This document shows positions 1 to 11,328 of a stretch of DNA of 64,000 nt, piece by piece. The notes under the pieces are model-generated. The model had not been told where the DNA came from. It saw only the letters and a list, made by a program, of their open reading frames with translations, and did no database searches. A program made the translations under genes and the position numbers. The DNA is from Jackrogersella multiformis (taxonomy: Eukaryota; Ascomycota; Sordariomycetes; Xylariales; Hypoxylaceae): assembly GCA_902806575.1 (NCBI GenBank), contig CADCXD010000018.1, positions 2,480,001 through 2,544,000 on the forward strand, read 5' to 3'. How positions within the stretch are numbered: the stretch's first letter is position 1; every line of letters starts with the position of its first letter.

Positions 1-523
1 ACCTAATAGGTACCTACCTAGGTACCTAGCTCAGTACGTTAATACGTTATCTAAATAAGCCCACCATACCTCCTACCAGCAAGAACATCTCCGAAGATTT
101 AGATTTCGGCAATGGCCCTTGTCCACGAGAAATGCCCCGGAAAATGCATAAAGGCTGTCATGCCAAGCCAGGAACTGACGCGAAGGTCCCCACTAGGTAC
201 CAAGCTATGTACAGGCAGAGGCAGAGGCAGAGGCAGGGGTATAAGATGGCCAAGGTAGCAGGGTAGGTGCTAGATGGTTACACGTGATAGTTCACGCTAG
301 TACATAGATAATCAGAGAAGGAAGCGACTAACCTAGGCGTTTGCAGGCATTGCCAGGCCAGCCGCAAACAACAAAAACAATTTAGCGGCTTCTTGTTGCG
401 ATCACGACTTCCAAGGTTTTCGAGAACTTCCCTTATTCATCTTTTTTTATTTTAGCCTCTTATTTTATATGGGAACAAACACCAACACCGAGCGAAGTAG
501 TCTCTATTGATTGGTGCAGCACC
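1..523. other. Intergenic, promoter side of MAD1
   Basis: No coding frame that I can support. The first 30 bases carry the dispersed palindromic TACCTAGGTA motif. A short (AGGCAG)n-type hexamer microsatellite lies at about 209-236. The last 100 bases before the MAD1 start codon are T-rich, as in a fungal promoter and leader. Confidence 0.6.
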
Positions 524-2858
524 ATGTCTGGTCAATTCAGACAAAGTGTTGGGAGCGCTTCAATTCCAGGGCGATCGAGAGTAAGTAAATGAATATTTCG
601 GTGAGCGATTCAATTGATAATGCAGCTTCTAATTCGATAAACAGGTTACTTCTTTTCGCGCCTCACTACAGAAAGCGAACCAACCCTCTTACAACTTCTT
701 CACCGGTACCGAGGATGCACCAGCATCTCGTCATGCCAGACCTTCTTCGCAACAAAGTCATGTGGGCGCCGAGTCCCTGCGGGCATCGTCGCGAGAGAGT
801 TCCAAGGAGAACCTCGCGCCACCCGACGCAGAAGAGTACGAGACTCAACGAAGAAAAATAGAGGAACTCAAGGCCGAGCTCGCCGCGATGCGCTTTAAAG
901 TCGAGAATTACGAGCAGGAGAAGGAGATGATAGCTCTGCAGCACGATAATGAGCTGAGAGATGTGCAGCGAAAAGCCGAGGACGACTTCAAGCAGAAGCA
1001 GGCCGCTGAGGGGGACAAAAATAGTGCAGAGCGGCTTTACAAAAATATACAAACGGAACTGCAAGAGGTGAAAGAGAACTCGGCGAGCGAAAAACTCGAG
1101 ATGGAGAAGAAATCCCGGGACACAGAGGACGAGGTGCGTCTCCTAAGAGAACAATTAGAGGACCTATCGGCTGTGAAGGAAGAAGGAGAGAGGATGACCC
1201 AGAAGCGAGTCAGCGATATGGAGATACAACTGTCGAACCTCCGAGGGACCATTCAGGGGCTCGAGCAAGACAACCAAGCACGAGTGTCTTCGATGCACAT
1301 CACTCAGCAGCAGCTCGCGGACAAAGATAAGCTTATTGGTGAATTGGAGGCAGAAGTTTTGCGATTAAAAGCGCAGACAGGCGATGCCGAGACTATAGCC
1401 ATCATCCGCCGTGAACTTACTGAGCAAGTTCAACATATCAGGTCTCTCGAATCGAGGAATGCTAAGCAGCATGCCGAACTAACTCACCTGCGCCAAGTAC
1501 ATAAAGCTGTAGAGGTCGTGGAGGAGGAGAAACGATCACTTCAACGAAGGCTCGAGGTTGCCGAAACCCTAGAGCCCGAACTCAACGAGGCTCGGATGCA
1601 AAGGCAGCGATTGGAAGATGAGCGCCTGGCTTGGACCGCATATCTCCAGAATGCTAGCATGGATGGTGGAGTTATGGAATTTGACTCCCCTGAAGCGATT
1701 GCGCGTGCACTTGTCGAGGAACGGTATAATTCGGCTTCTCTTATGGAGAAGCTTGGCGAAGTACAACCTCAGATCGCGGAGCGGGACGAAATCATCAAAG
1801 CTCTAGAAAACGATAGGAAGACCTTGACGACACAGGTCGAGAAGCTCAAGACCGCCGGTGCTCCTGTGTCGGCAACCAAGGCACTAGGCCGGATAGAGCG
1901 CCAACGTGCCCTTGCTATCAAGGAAGTTGAGTACTTGCGCGCTCAGCTCAAAACCTTTGACGTGGAGGACGAAACTTTTAATTCGGATAATTTCGACCAG
2001 AGCAAGGTCGACCGCGTCTCCGAGCTCGAACAGCTTGTAGACAGATACAAGGAAGAGATACAGGCTCTCCATAACGAACTCTCCACCCTAGAGACATCCG
2101 CCGACACGACACAGCCCACCGTCGGCTCTAAACGCGGCCGATCCGACGAGTCGGACAGCGAGCAACTTGGCGAGTTAAATCGAAAACGCCGGCAGCTAGC
2201 CGATGAGCTCTCAAAACTTCAAACGCAGTACCAAGTCCTGCAAAAAGAACACGAGGTCCTACACTCGCGCCTCGCGGCCGCCGAGTCCGCCACCAAAACG
2301 CGCGTCTTGTCTCTGCGCTCCAACCCCACCTCCGACTTCGAGGCGATCAAGATGGCCACTCTGCAGGCCCTCAAGCAGGAGAACAAGGAGCTCCTAGCAC
2401 AACTGCAGAAAGAAGCCCGCCGCAACCCCAACCCTAACATCCGGCTGATACCGGCGTCGCAGCTGGCGGCCGCGCGCCGCGAGATCGAGGAGGCGCAGCG
2501 GGAGACGGCGTCGGCGCAGAAGACCACGCGGCGCCTGAAGGAGGTGTGGGCGGCCAAGTCGCAGGAGTTCAAGGAGGCCATCTTCAGCACGCTGGGCTGG
2601 ACCGTGACCTTCATCCCCAACGGCAAGATGCGCGTCGAGAGCCTGTACTTACCCAGCAGCTCCGACGAGCAGGAGAACAGCATCGTGTTCGACGGCGAGC
2701 GCGGCACCATGAAGGTCGCCGGCGGCCCCCAGAGCCAGTTCGCCAGGCGCATACAGGACCAGATCCAGTTCTGGGTCCGCGACAAGGGCTGCATCCCCGG
2801 CTTCCTCGCCGCGCTCACCCTCGAGTTCTACGAGGAGCAGACTAGGGCTAGCCGATGA
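524..2858 (+). CDS. MAD1: Spindle assembly checkpoint protein Mad1
   Basis: Mad1 is the kinetochore-bound coiled-coil scaffold that recruits Mad2 and starts the mitotic checkpoint. I join exon 1 (524-580, 19 codons, starting MSGQFRQS) to exon 2 (645-2858) across a 64-bp intron (GTAAGT ... ACAG, with TTCTAAT as branch site), giving 756 residues. The splice keeps the frame exactly. The protein is almost entirely heptad-like coiled coil rich in E, K, R, L and Q. It ends in a globular C-terminal domain of about 100 residues containing FSTLGWTVTFIPNGKMR. An RLK tripeptide at about residues 649-651 matches the conserved Bub1-binding motif of Mad1 proteins. Length fits fungal Mad1 (about 700-770). 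The last 500 bases are markedly GC-richer than the start. A model beginning only in exon 2 at the GTG at 762 would lose the first 58 residues. Confidence 0.93.
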
Positions 2859-3582
2859 GATAGGTACTTAACCCACCTTTTCTCCTAGTACGCTTTGGCG
2901 GGTTTGATAGCTTCGCCTGGCTACTTACCTAGGGTTTGGAGACGTCTAGGATTCTCCCGGTTCATGAAGAGTGGAAGTTATTGCATCGACGATAGGAGGC
3001 ATTTTTATTTTTCATTGTTTTGCAGGTGGTAGGCACGCTTGCTCTTGTTCGAAGCATGGTACGGTAGTTACGGCGTGCCGGCGTCAAGGATGATTTGCTA
3101 TGTTTAAATGATGAACGCTTATTTAGTGGGTTGAGTTGGGTTGGTTCATCTACTTGCTCGTCTAGAACATAAGAAACGTAATATAACACTTCGAACGCTT
3201 CCATGGCAATTTCATAATGGTGCATATATAAATGTGGATGAACTGTTACAAGGGCTTTGCTTGCGGTCGTATGGAAGGTAGGTATGGTAGCTTGTTTGCC
3301 TCCCATATACCTAGACACCCTTTTGGGTATTTAAAACTTCTGAAAATAGAATAATCGACTAGGTATAAATTCAAGTTATGAAAAGACAACTACAACTGAA
3401 TCTACACTTAGACTATGCACAAATGGGACCTTCAATTTTTTGACAACCGGCTAAGTTGATTTACAAAAGAGCATCATCGTCGTCCAGACAAAAAAAGTTT
3501 CCCTATTGTTCTCCATCGAAAGTGTCATATCTCCTCCTGCCCTTCCGCCTTCCCCTTCCCCCTCTCATATATAGGAGGTATC
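2859..3582. other. Convergent intergenic between MAD1 and SYP1
   Basis: MAD1 (+) and the muniscin gene (-) converge here, so this should hold both 3' UTRs. I see no supportable gene; short frames on the minus strand lack coding character. Confidence 0.5.
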
Positions 3583-6445
3583 CTATCTCGCCTCGTATTT
3601 CCCGCTCACGAATTTCCTCACTGTAGGCACGTCGACCCACTTCCCTTCTTCAGTGGTAGTGGTGTCGTCTGCGAACGGGTCGTCTTCGCTGAGCTCTACC
3701 TCTTTGCCCTTGCTCTCCTCGAATCGGGAGACCGAGATGGTGTTTCCGCTCTCGGTGGCGTCCGACGGCGGGCTGACTTCCCACCGCGCCTCGACGAGGC
3801 CCGGCTGGGGCTCTACGCCCTGGTCGCCTATTATACGGCACACGATCTTCTGCCAGTCCGCGTCTGGATATAGGGTGACATCACCGAGGCGCCAGTACAC
3901 GAGGTGCTTGTCCTTCAGGTGCGTTCCGGTCGGTTTTGTCTGAGCACCCGACGCCTTACCCTCGTATGAGGCGAATAGTACCAGGTTGTGTACGTGTACG
4001 CCAGAGCCTCCACTGGCCATTTTGAAAGCTGGGTTAAGCTTGTACTGAAGCAATAGGCCCAGCTTATCTCCCTGTGGCTTCCATACAGGGCTGAGAAGAA
4101 CTGGTACGTACTCCGCAGCAGCGGTATCCGCTTCTACGTGAAGCCTGTAGGAGAAACCGATGGATGTCTTGTGGAGATGTGAGACATCCAAGTTGAATTG
4201 GTCCGAGTGGTCCGGGGTGTCGTTTGTAACGAAAATGCGGTTGGGGCCAAGGACCTCAAGGGAAGAGAAATTGTTGATACGAATAGGTAAATGAGCTACT
4301 GTCAATGAGCAAAGGTATCATCTTTGGGTATGAGTCACAAAACTTACAAGGAAAGTTAGAAGAATCTGAAGGATTGTATGAAAAGGCGATCTCGCCATTT
4401 ACTTTTACAGCCTGAACCTCGCCATTTTCGAAGTTTGCTGAAACTGTCTCCATGACAGAAGAATTGAGACCCGGCTCGTGCATATCGGGATGCTTGACGT
4501 GAACAATGCTACTCAACGAGTTGCCAGACCGGATTGACTGTGTATCAGAAGTGCCCGCAATGCTCGCTTCGGACGCAAGAGTAGCAACCCCACCGGGTTT
4601 AGACGACATCGTGTGTAACGAAGAAGGAAAAGGGGTCGGACTCTCGGCGGTAGAGCCTTCAGAGACCGGGGCGGGAACATATATAGTATTCCGCACATCT
4701 CTTCGCCCTCGGATTGTGCCCATTCTACGAGCTGGCACACCCATGGCTGAGAGACTGTTAGCGACGTTCGAAAGTGCGGCCTTCTTTTCTTCTGGGTCCT
4801 CCTCGGCCACAGGTTCTTTCTGGATGTTGAGCTTGAATAACTGCTCGGCTTCTTGCGCGGCTGCTTCTCTCTGCGCTTGGGAGATCGGATCGTTAGCGGG
4901 GGCTGGTACACTAAAACCCTCTGCATCTTTCTCCGGTTCCTTTTGGGATGGCGGAGGCCCTGGTGGAGGAGGAACATCTGCAAGGTCAATCATCGATGTG
5001 CCGTTCACATGCGATATAGCCGATGTAGACGTTCCTGGTGGTGCTACATCGGCAGAGCCGTCGCGGCCTACACCGTTTGTGCCCTCGTGACTACTCTTCT
5101 CTCTTGTCTCGGATGTTCGCGATGCTCGTGAAGGCGTCCCTCTTATATCTGGGTCTTCTACTAGTGAACCTAACCGGTTTGTTGAGTCGCCTAGGTTGCT
5201 CGACGACGCCCTGGGTGATACGCCATGGCTGCTCTTTATGTTCCTTCCGAAAGGACCCTTCGCCTGTGACAGAGGACCGAAACCGCCATGTACACTCTGT
5301 CGTCTTCGGCCAAGCATGGTGCCGATGCGACTACGTAGTTTGTTCTCGGACTGACCGTCCTTGAAGATAGAGTGCTCACTACGATCGTCTGCAGCTGGTG
5401 TATGGACACTGGGAGGCGCCAGCGAGGAATTCGGCCCACTCAAGCTAGAGCTTTGCCGTGTTGTAGTTGTCCGCTTCTCTAACTTTGGTCGGCCGGCTGT
5501 TATCTTCATTACGAAGTGTTGGATCTCGCTCGAGGTGCTGTAATCCAGCAGGCTGTTTAGTACCGTCTCGGCCTCGGCTTGGTGGCTTTGTGCTAGCTCT
5601 CCTTCGTAAGTACCATATTGGGTCAGACAGTCGCGCAGCTGGTTCATTCGGCTTTCATCCAAAGCTTGTAGGGATTCGAAAATAAATGGCGCTTGTGATT
5701 CCCATTGTTGAGTTGCAGAATCAAGTCTTCCAGCTGCTAGGTCTACCTTCTGGGCGCTGGCTTTGCCGCCTTTCTTGCTGAGCTTGTCGGACCGTTCTTG
5801 GGCATCCTCTAGCTCCTTAGCCATGTTTTGAAGGTTCCCTTGGATGGTCTGAAGGTTGAGCATCTCCTTCTTCTGATGAAAGTTTCGTAAGGGCGCTTCT
5901 ACTTCCTTTTCGATCTTTGTGGCGAATATGTGATGCGACATGGCAACGGCGTCGGCAGACTGGAGGATCTTATCCCACTGTGGTTGGAAAGTGCTTTTCA
6001 ATGGCACCGTTAGCGTGAGAGAAAATGGAAAGGGGTTGCGATAGATATCTAGGACCATTGAATAACATACCCGAGTTCGGACTGCGCATTAGGGACCCGG
6101 AACTGGGTGAGCCTCTTTAATCCTTGAACATACTGTTCCTCTACTTTCCGACGTTCCTATATCGCGTTTTTAGCTATGTGGCGATAGTGAGGTTGGATTG
6201 CGTATAATACCTGTAACCAATCGGCGATCTCGGTGTTGACTTTAGATATGCGCTTGACTCGGTCGTTGAGGCCATGGACGGCTTGGTTTGGATAGAGGTT
6301 GGCCTGTTGAGGTTTATATGGTTAGCCATTTCTGTGCGCATATTATATAAAGGGGAGCAAGATGGGCTAAATGATTTAGTATTGACAGTGTAGGGTATAA
6401 CCTTACCAGCATAGCCGGATATTCAGCTCTTTGGAGGTCGTCCAT
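3583..6445 (-). CDS. SYP1: Endocytic F-BAR/muniscin protein Syp1
   Basis: Early-arriving endocytic adaptor that bends membrane through an N-terminal F-BAR domain and binds cargo through a C-terminal mu-homology domain. Five exons fit in frame: 6445-6407, 6303-6211, 6156-6071, 5993-4348 and 4298-3583, giving 859 residues. Exon 1 starts MDDLQRAEYPAML. The F-BAR part (about residues 1-260) includes SELGTFQPQWDKI and a helical block with KKEMLNLQTIQGNLQ. The middle (about 260-600) is Ser/Pro-rich and disordered, with a PPPPGPPP run that could bind SH3 domains. The C-terminal 260 residues form the mu-homology domain (GEIAFSYN ... LPIRINNF ... ARWEVSPPS). The last intron, 4299-4347, is only 49 bp. 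Opening the frame at 6058 instead would lose the start of the F-BAR domain. Domain order and length match fungal Syp1. Confidence 0.9.
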
Positions 6446-7255
6446 CGCGATTAGGGATGAACGCGATCATGCAGGCAAGTGTGGAGGAATACGGACGAGG
6501 GGCGATAGGGAGACATATAAATACGGGATAAAAGAGAGAAACGAAAGGGAATGTATTAAGAAGACATTGGAAGAACAGTTATTAAACCAAACGCAATTGA
6601 CGATGACGGCGATGATGTTGTTCGTGATGATACTTATTATGGCTGAAAAACTGTACGAATGTATGGTTGTTGTATTAATAGAAATTATGGATAGTCGAGT
6701 TTAGGTAAAGGTGGGTTAGCTTCGCTACCTACCTAGGTACCTAACGTACCTAGAAAGTGCTATGGATTGATTTTTTTTAATGAGCATTCCCCCATGAAAT
6801 TGTACCGGACATGGATCAGATCCTGCCAAAGCTGCTGCCAAAGCTCCTGCCCAGGTGCTTTTCCCCGGTGGAGGCACCGCGTCGGAATGTACAGTACCAA
6901 ATTAACGGGCTCGCACATATTGCATATTGAATATTTTTAATGTATTGTACATGCATATTATAATAATTCGACCGTGAAAAGGCGAATATTCATTAAATCA
7001 AGATATTATTAAGCAACCAAAGCTAAGTTCATCATAAATAAGGGGGATACCTAATGCTTGGATTATCGCTTCTAGTATCGACTCGCCCTCAATAATTTAA
7101 ACCACCAAAGCAAAGCCACCAATCTTTCAGTCTTTCATGTTCTGTTGGTGGTGACCTTTATTATTCTCATCGAGAGTTAAATATTGTTAATATTTGAAGA
7201 CTGGGTTGCGACTCATTAACTATAAAAAATACGAAAACTAAGAACTCTCGCCAAG
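6446..7255. other. Divergent promoter region, SYP1 / kinase
   Basis: The two flanking genes are transcribed away from each other, so both promoters should lie here. It holds a CCTAGG-type palindrome cluster at about 6725-6752, a T-run at 6771-6777 and an AT-rich block at about 6920-7000. No gene seen. Confidence 0.5.
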
Positions 7256-8641
7256 ATGACTCCCGATATTAATGATTGGAGATCAGCACTCACCTCGTCT
7301 GATCGTTATGATAATATCCAAGCTATGTAAGTTCATCTAAAATTGTTCCTTTTAGCTACCTGCCTCTAGTACCTACTGACATAACGTAACTGCTTGCTAT
7401 GTTCATTATACTCACATATTTTATTATAGAAAAGCTGCCCTTGATAAGACAGATGCTTCCTCATCTTCGTCGCAGCCAAATGCCTTCACAATTGAAAACG
7501 AAGCTTATAAGACCTCCACATCACGTGTAAGCACTTCGATCTTAGCAGCTCATTGCAACCCAATACATCTTAGAAGCTAAATATAATAGACCGAATATGA
7601 TGAAGCATGTAGAAGTCTACCTGACCAAGAAACACCAACATCAGGTCAGACGCCATCAGCTTCTATAGAACAGACTACCCCGGAATCGCCAGGTATAACT
7701 ATAGGATCTTATCAAAACTGTCACTACATTGCTAGTGGAGTCACTGCTGAGGTATACAGGTCCAAGGCGGTGGCTTTGAAGGTAATCGTTGAAACTCGCA
7801 ACAAAGAGCCGCACAATCCTTTCAGGGAAGCCAAAATCTTGAACTTTTTGAGGAAACCATGCATCCCTCTTCTCGAGACTTTCCGAGACCATGAGCAGCG
7901 GTTCACTCTAGCGTTTCCATTCATGCCCATAACCCTCGAGAGCCTTATCAAGCAGGGGCCTATATCAAGAAGTCGCACACGGAAACACTTCACAGATCTC
8001 TTCACCGCTCTAGATTATATCCACCAGCAAGGCATGGTACACAGAGATGTCAAACCGTCTGCAGTTTTACTCGAGTCAGCTGATGGCCCTGCCTATCTTT
8101 CAGATTTTGGGACGGCTTGGCATCCGGAATTGTCGGTGCCTACGGAACCTGCCCACGACAAAATTCTAGACATCGGCACGGGACCCTATCGCTCACCTGA
8201 GGCATTATTTGGTGACAAATCGTATGGCACTGCAGTTGATATGTGGGGGGCCGGAACCATGCTCGCTGAGTGCTGTCGAGATTCACCTCAACCACTTTTC
8301 GAGTCTCGAGCTGCCCACGAAGACGGCAATCAGCTTGGCTTGATACTGAGCATCTTCAAGACCATCGGAAGTCCCACCCGCGAGTCGTGGCCAGAGGCAG
8401 CGAACTTTAAGACACCCCCGTTTGACATATATCAAGTATTTGAAGGCCAAACTTGGGATTATCTTTTGCCGGACGTCGATGAGGGCTTTCGTGAACTTAT
8501 TGCTGCATTAGTAGTGTATAGCACTAGCAGCAGAGCTACTGCTTCTCAAGTACGTGTTACTGGCAAGATCTGTATCTCATTCGTAACTCTTCCAAAACTA
8601 ATGTCATCTAGGCACTGCAATTCAAATGCATGCAATACTAA
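7256..8641 (+). CDS. Csk1-like protein kinase (CDK-activating-kinase type)
   Basis: Protein kinase resembling fungal Csk1, which phosphorylates CDK activation loops. Exons 7256-7326, 7430-7526, 7590-8549 and 8612-8641 splice in frame to 385 residues; the start lies in AAGATGACTCCC. The kinase domain begins at about residue 95 (YIASGVTAEVYRS) with the ATP lysine in AVALKV. The catalytic loop is HRDVKPSAVLL, followed by DFGTAW, GTGPYRSPEALFG and VDMWGAGTMLAE. DFGTAW followed by GDKSYGTAVDMW is what points to the Csk1 group rather than to an ordinary CDK. Oddities: the glycine loop keeps only one glycine, the Mg-binding Asn expected after HRDxKxx is Ala, and the C-terminus stops soon after the final helix (ASQALQFKCMQY). 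The last short exon is the least certain part. It may be a weakened or inactive kinase. Confidence 0.78.
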
Positions 8642-9113
8642 ACAACACTGGCCAAATTTACAAGATGAGTTGTGATCTCTCTATATCCTACCTCATTATC
8701 TTCGCCATCATTGGAAGCTTGCAACATGCGTCATTATGGACCCTTTATAGGAGCACCTAATCTATGTTCGGCCTACCCTCTTTTAATTTCCGGGTTTCAT
8801 TCCTCGGATACACTCGGCGCGATTGCCTCCTCAACTCAGATCATATTCACGATATTCTCATATGTTAATTATAAGTTGAAGGCTGAGCAGATACGTCTAC
8901 CCAATCTCAATAAAGCCCTATCAAGGTGAGTTTCAACATGACAGTCTACCCGTCGTTGAGTGTTGAGTGAACTAGATGAGAAGAGATGAGAAAAGAACTA
9001 TCTCAAGCAAGCATGCTCTGTACATATAGTACATGATGACACATCCCGAACTACCATTGCTACGCTTGCTTGCTTGATGGAATAACATAATACGCATTGT
9101 CCGCAAAGAAACA
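8642..9113. other. Intergenic, kinase to SDR (convergent)
   Basis: A short plus-strand frame (8672-8929) starts just after the kinase stop and contains LGAIASSTQIIFTIFSY, which could pass for a hydrophobic helix. Nothing else supports a gene, and 3' UTR is the simpler reading. Confidence 0.4.
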
Positions 9114-10246
9114 TTACCAGGAAGTGTGCCCGCCATCCATCACGAGGTTAGATCCAGTCATAAAACTGCTCGCATTACTCAAGAGGAACAACGCAGCGCC
9201 TTTGAATTCGGTCGTCTCCGCTAGCCTACCCATCATATTCTCGCTCTCCCACTTCTCCCTGAGCCCTGGCACCTCCTCGAAATTCTGATAGACCATAGGC
9301 GTGAGTATGTGCCCGGGGCTGATGCAGTTGACGCGGATCCCGCCGCTCCCATCCTTCTGGATCGGGCTCCACTCCATCGCTAGGTTGCGCGCCAGCTGGA
9401 TCAGTGCGGCCTTGGATGAGTTGTAAACCGGTGACAGGAGACCCTTATTAGCTACGGAGCCGCTCATGCTCGCGATAAAACATATGCTGCCGCGGCACTT
9501 ATACTTCATCATCTGACGGGCGGCAGCTGTCGCAGCCATCAGAGCGCCAGTGAAATTGATGGCTAGCATCTTAGCAGCGTCGCTCGGCTCATATAGCACG
9601 GCCGGTGTGATCTGCTGGATACCGGCCGCGGCGATCACGCCGTCAAGGCGCCTATTGTTGTCTGCGATGTCTGTTATCGTTTGGTCCAGATCGGCTGTGT
9701 CCAGGACGTCTTGCTGCTGGTAATGTATCGACCCTCCCCATTCATGGACGACTCGGCTCCTCGCCTCCGCCCAGTGTTCATCGGGCTGGTCCTCACGATC
9801 TAGGCAGTATACTAGTGTCTACGTTAGCAAGGGGAAGAAATAAGTGATGATGATACTTGCTTCAGTCAACTCGTTACAGGACAATCATAGTCACGGAATA
9901 GCCATAGAGCAGACTCACCTTTTCCTCCAGCTTCGGCGAGGCTCTCAGCAAGGGCAAGTCCTAGACCTCTTGCGGCGCCCGTCACAACAAATACCTTGCC
10001 CTTCAAATCAAAGTCAGCAAGCCGTTTCTGACCGACGTTCACGTCGACGTTAGGTGCTAGTTCATTGGCTGGGTTTTGCCGCGGATCTGGGTTTGCAGGC
10101 TTCGAGGGCAGTTTGGGTGAGCAATGCAATGATCTGTGGTATGAAGGAAAGGTTATCCCTGGCAAATGTTGAGATATCCGGGGGTGTAATATGCTTGGAC
10201 AGCCCCGGCGGACAACAGCCCGCCCCAATCCCGGACAGAGAGACAT
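9114..10246 (-). CDS. Short-chain dehydrogenase/reductase, possibly mitochondrial
   Basis: Classical NAD(P)-dependent SDR, closest by feel to fungal polyol/arabinitol dehydrogenases; the substrate cannot be read from sequence. Exons 10246-9919 and 9811-9114 join in frame to 341 residues. The acceptor is the CTAG at 9812-9815; the AG a few bases earlier would give an immediate stop. The first 75 residues are rich in Arg, Ser, His and Pro with almost no acidic residues until about residue 65 (RRGCPSILHPRISQHLPG), which looks like a mitochondrial presequence. The Rossmann motif TGAARGLG follows at about residue 90. Later motifs are AAG (in place of the usual NAG), the catalytic Ser in ASMSGS, YNSSK for Tyr/Lys, and MDGGHTSW at the C-terminus. 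The gene is convergent with the kinase upstream in the window. Confidence 0.85.
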
Positions 10247-11328
10247 TACGAATTATTTATGCCGATTCTCATTTATAACTGTCAGTGTGCATTGTATGTA
10301 TGTTGTACTAAAAAAGCCACATAGGTTGAATCGAGATTAAGTTGAAAAGAAGTAGGATTTTTGGGGGTTAAATCCGCAACGAGTTGAATCTCGACAAACT
10401 TCTAATGCATTCCGTCATATCTAGTCCTGCAGGCTGCAGTAAGAATCCTGGTGGCTTGACAGTTAATACAATCAAAACTAAGACCAGCTCATCAATATCA
10501 TAGTTAAACGAGACGAATCGGCTCACCTTGCCTTCCCTTACCTTGCAGCAAACACCAAACCAAAGCGGAAGTCAATTGTCGCGTATCTTATCGTCGGTCA
10601 TAGTCTACCAGTAGTGTAACGTTTCTGACTTCATTGACGTCATAAAAGCGGAAATGTGCAGCGCGGCTGCTTCTGGATGACGTATTATTCCGAAAATAGG
10701 GGTGCGTATCAAAGATCTGGTCCGTATCAAGATTCGGTATGGCCCACCTAAGTAAAAATGTGGCTCTGACCCGGTTGCTCGGAAGACTAAGAGTTTAAAT
10801 AGGGGTAAGCTATGATAAGCCTCATAGTTCACTAGCCCCCTTTACCACATACTTTAAAGAGATAACTTATCAATTTGTGTTTAAATAGGTATTGTTTATC
10901 TCTTCCATATGTACGTACATATATATTTTTATTTGCGAATTCTCTATATCGGCACTGCGCACACCTGTGCCATGATTCTAACCTAGGTTTTCAGACCATT
11001 TTCTGATGATCTGTGCTCTAGTACCTATATAGGTGATATCTAGAGGTTAAGACTCAGTAGTGTAGCGGTTATCTTGGTCAGGTATTGGCTTCTGAGCAAT
11101 ATGAAGTATGGTTCTTATTAATTAGGTAGGGGAAATAAAAACAGGCGAATTGACCACCCCCTTTACTCCCTTTTCAATTTTATTTTGCTTATCGGCCTAC
11201 CACACTGATAGAAGATGCCTTGAAAGCAAGTGTTTAACGATGATATAGCGCACCCTTCTCAATTATCCAAATTCTTCGTTCACTCAGCTACCTTGCTTGT
11301 ATCACAGATTCTTTAATTCCGCTCGTCA
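10247..11328. other. Intergenic, SDR promoter and HET 3' side
   Basis: About 1.1 kb without a supportable coding frame. Moderately AT-rich, with a stretch of poly-T/A and TATATA at about 10915-10935. Nothing else recognised. Confidence 0.4.

Noticed and set aside
2219..2845. Open frames overlapping the MAD1 3' half
   Set aside because: Shadow frames in the GC-rich end of MAD1, without domains.
2962..3318. 118-codon minus-strand frame after MAD1
   Set aside because: Composition is not protein-like, and it lies in the shared 3' UTR of convergent genes.
8672..8929. 85-codon frame after the kinase with a hydrophobic helix
   Set aside because: Starts in the likely 3' UTR, no splice or homology support; listed only as intergenic content.
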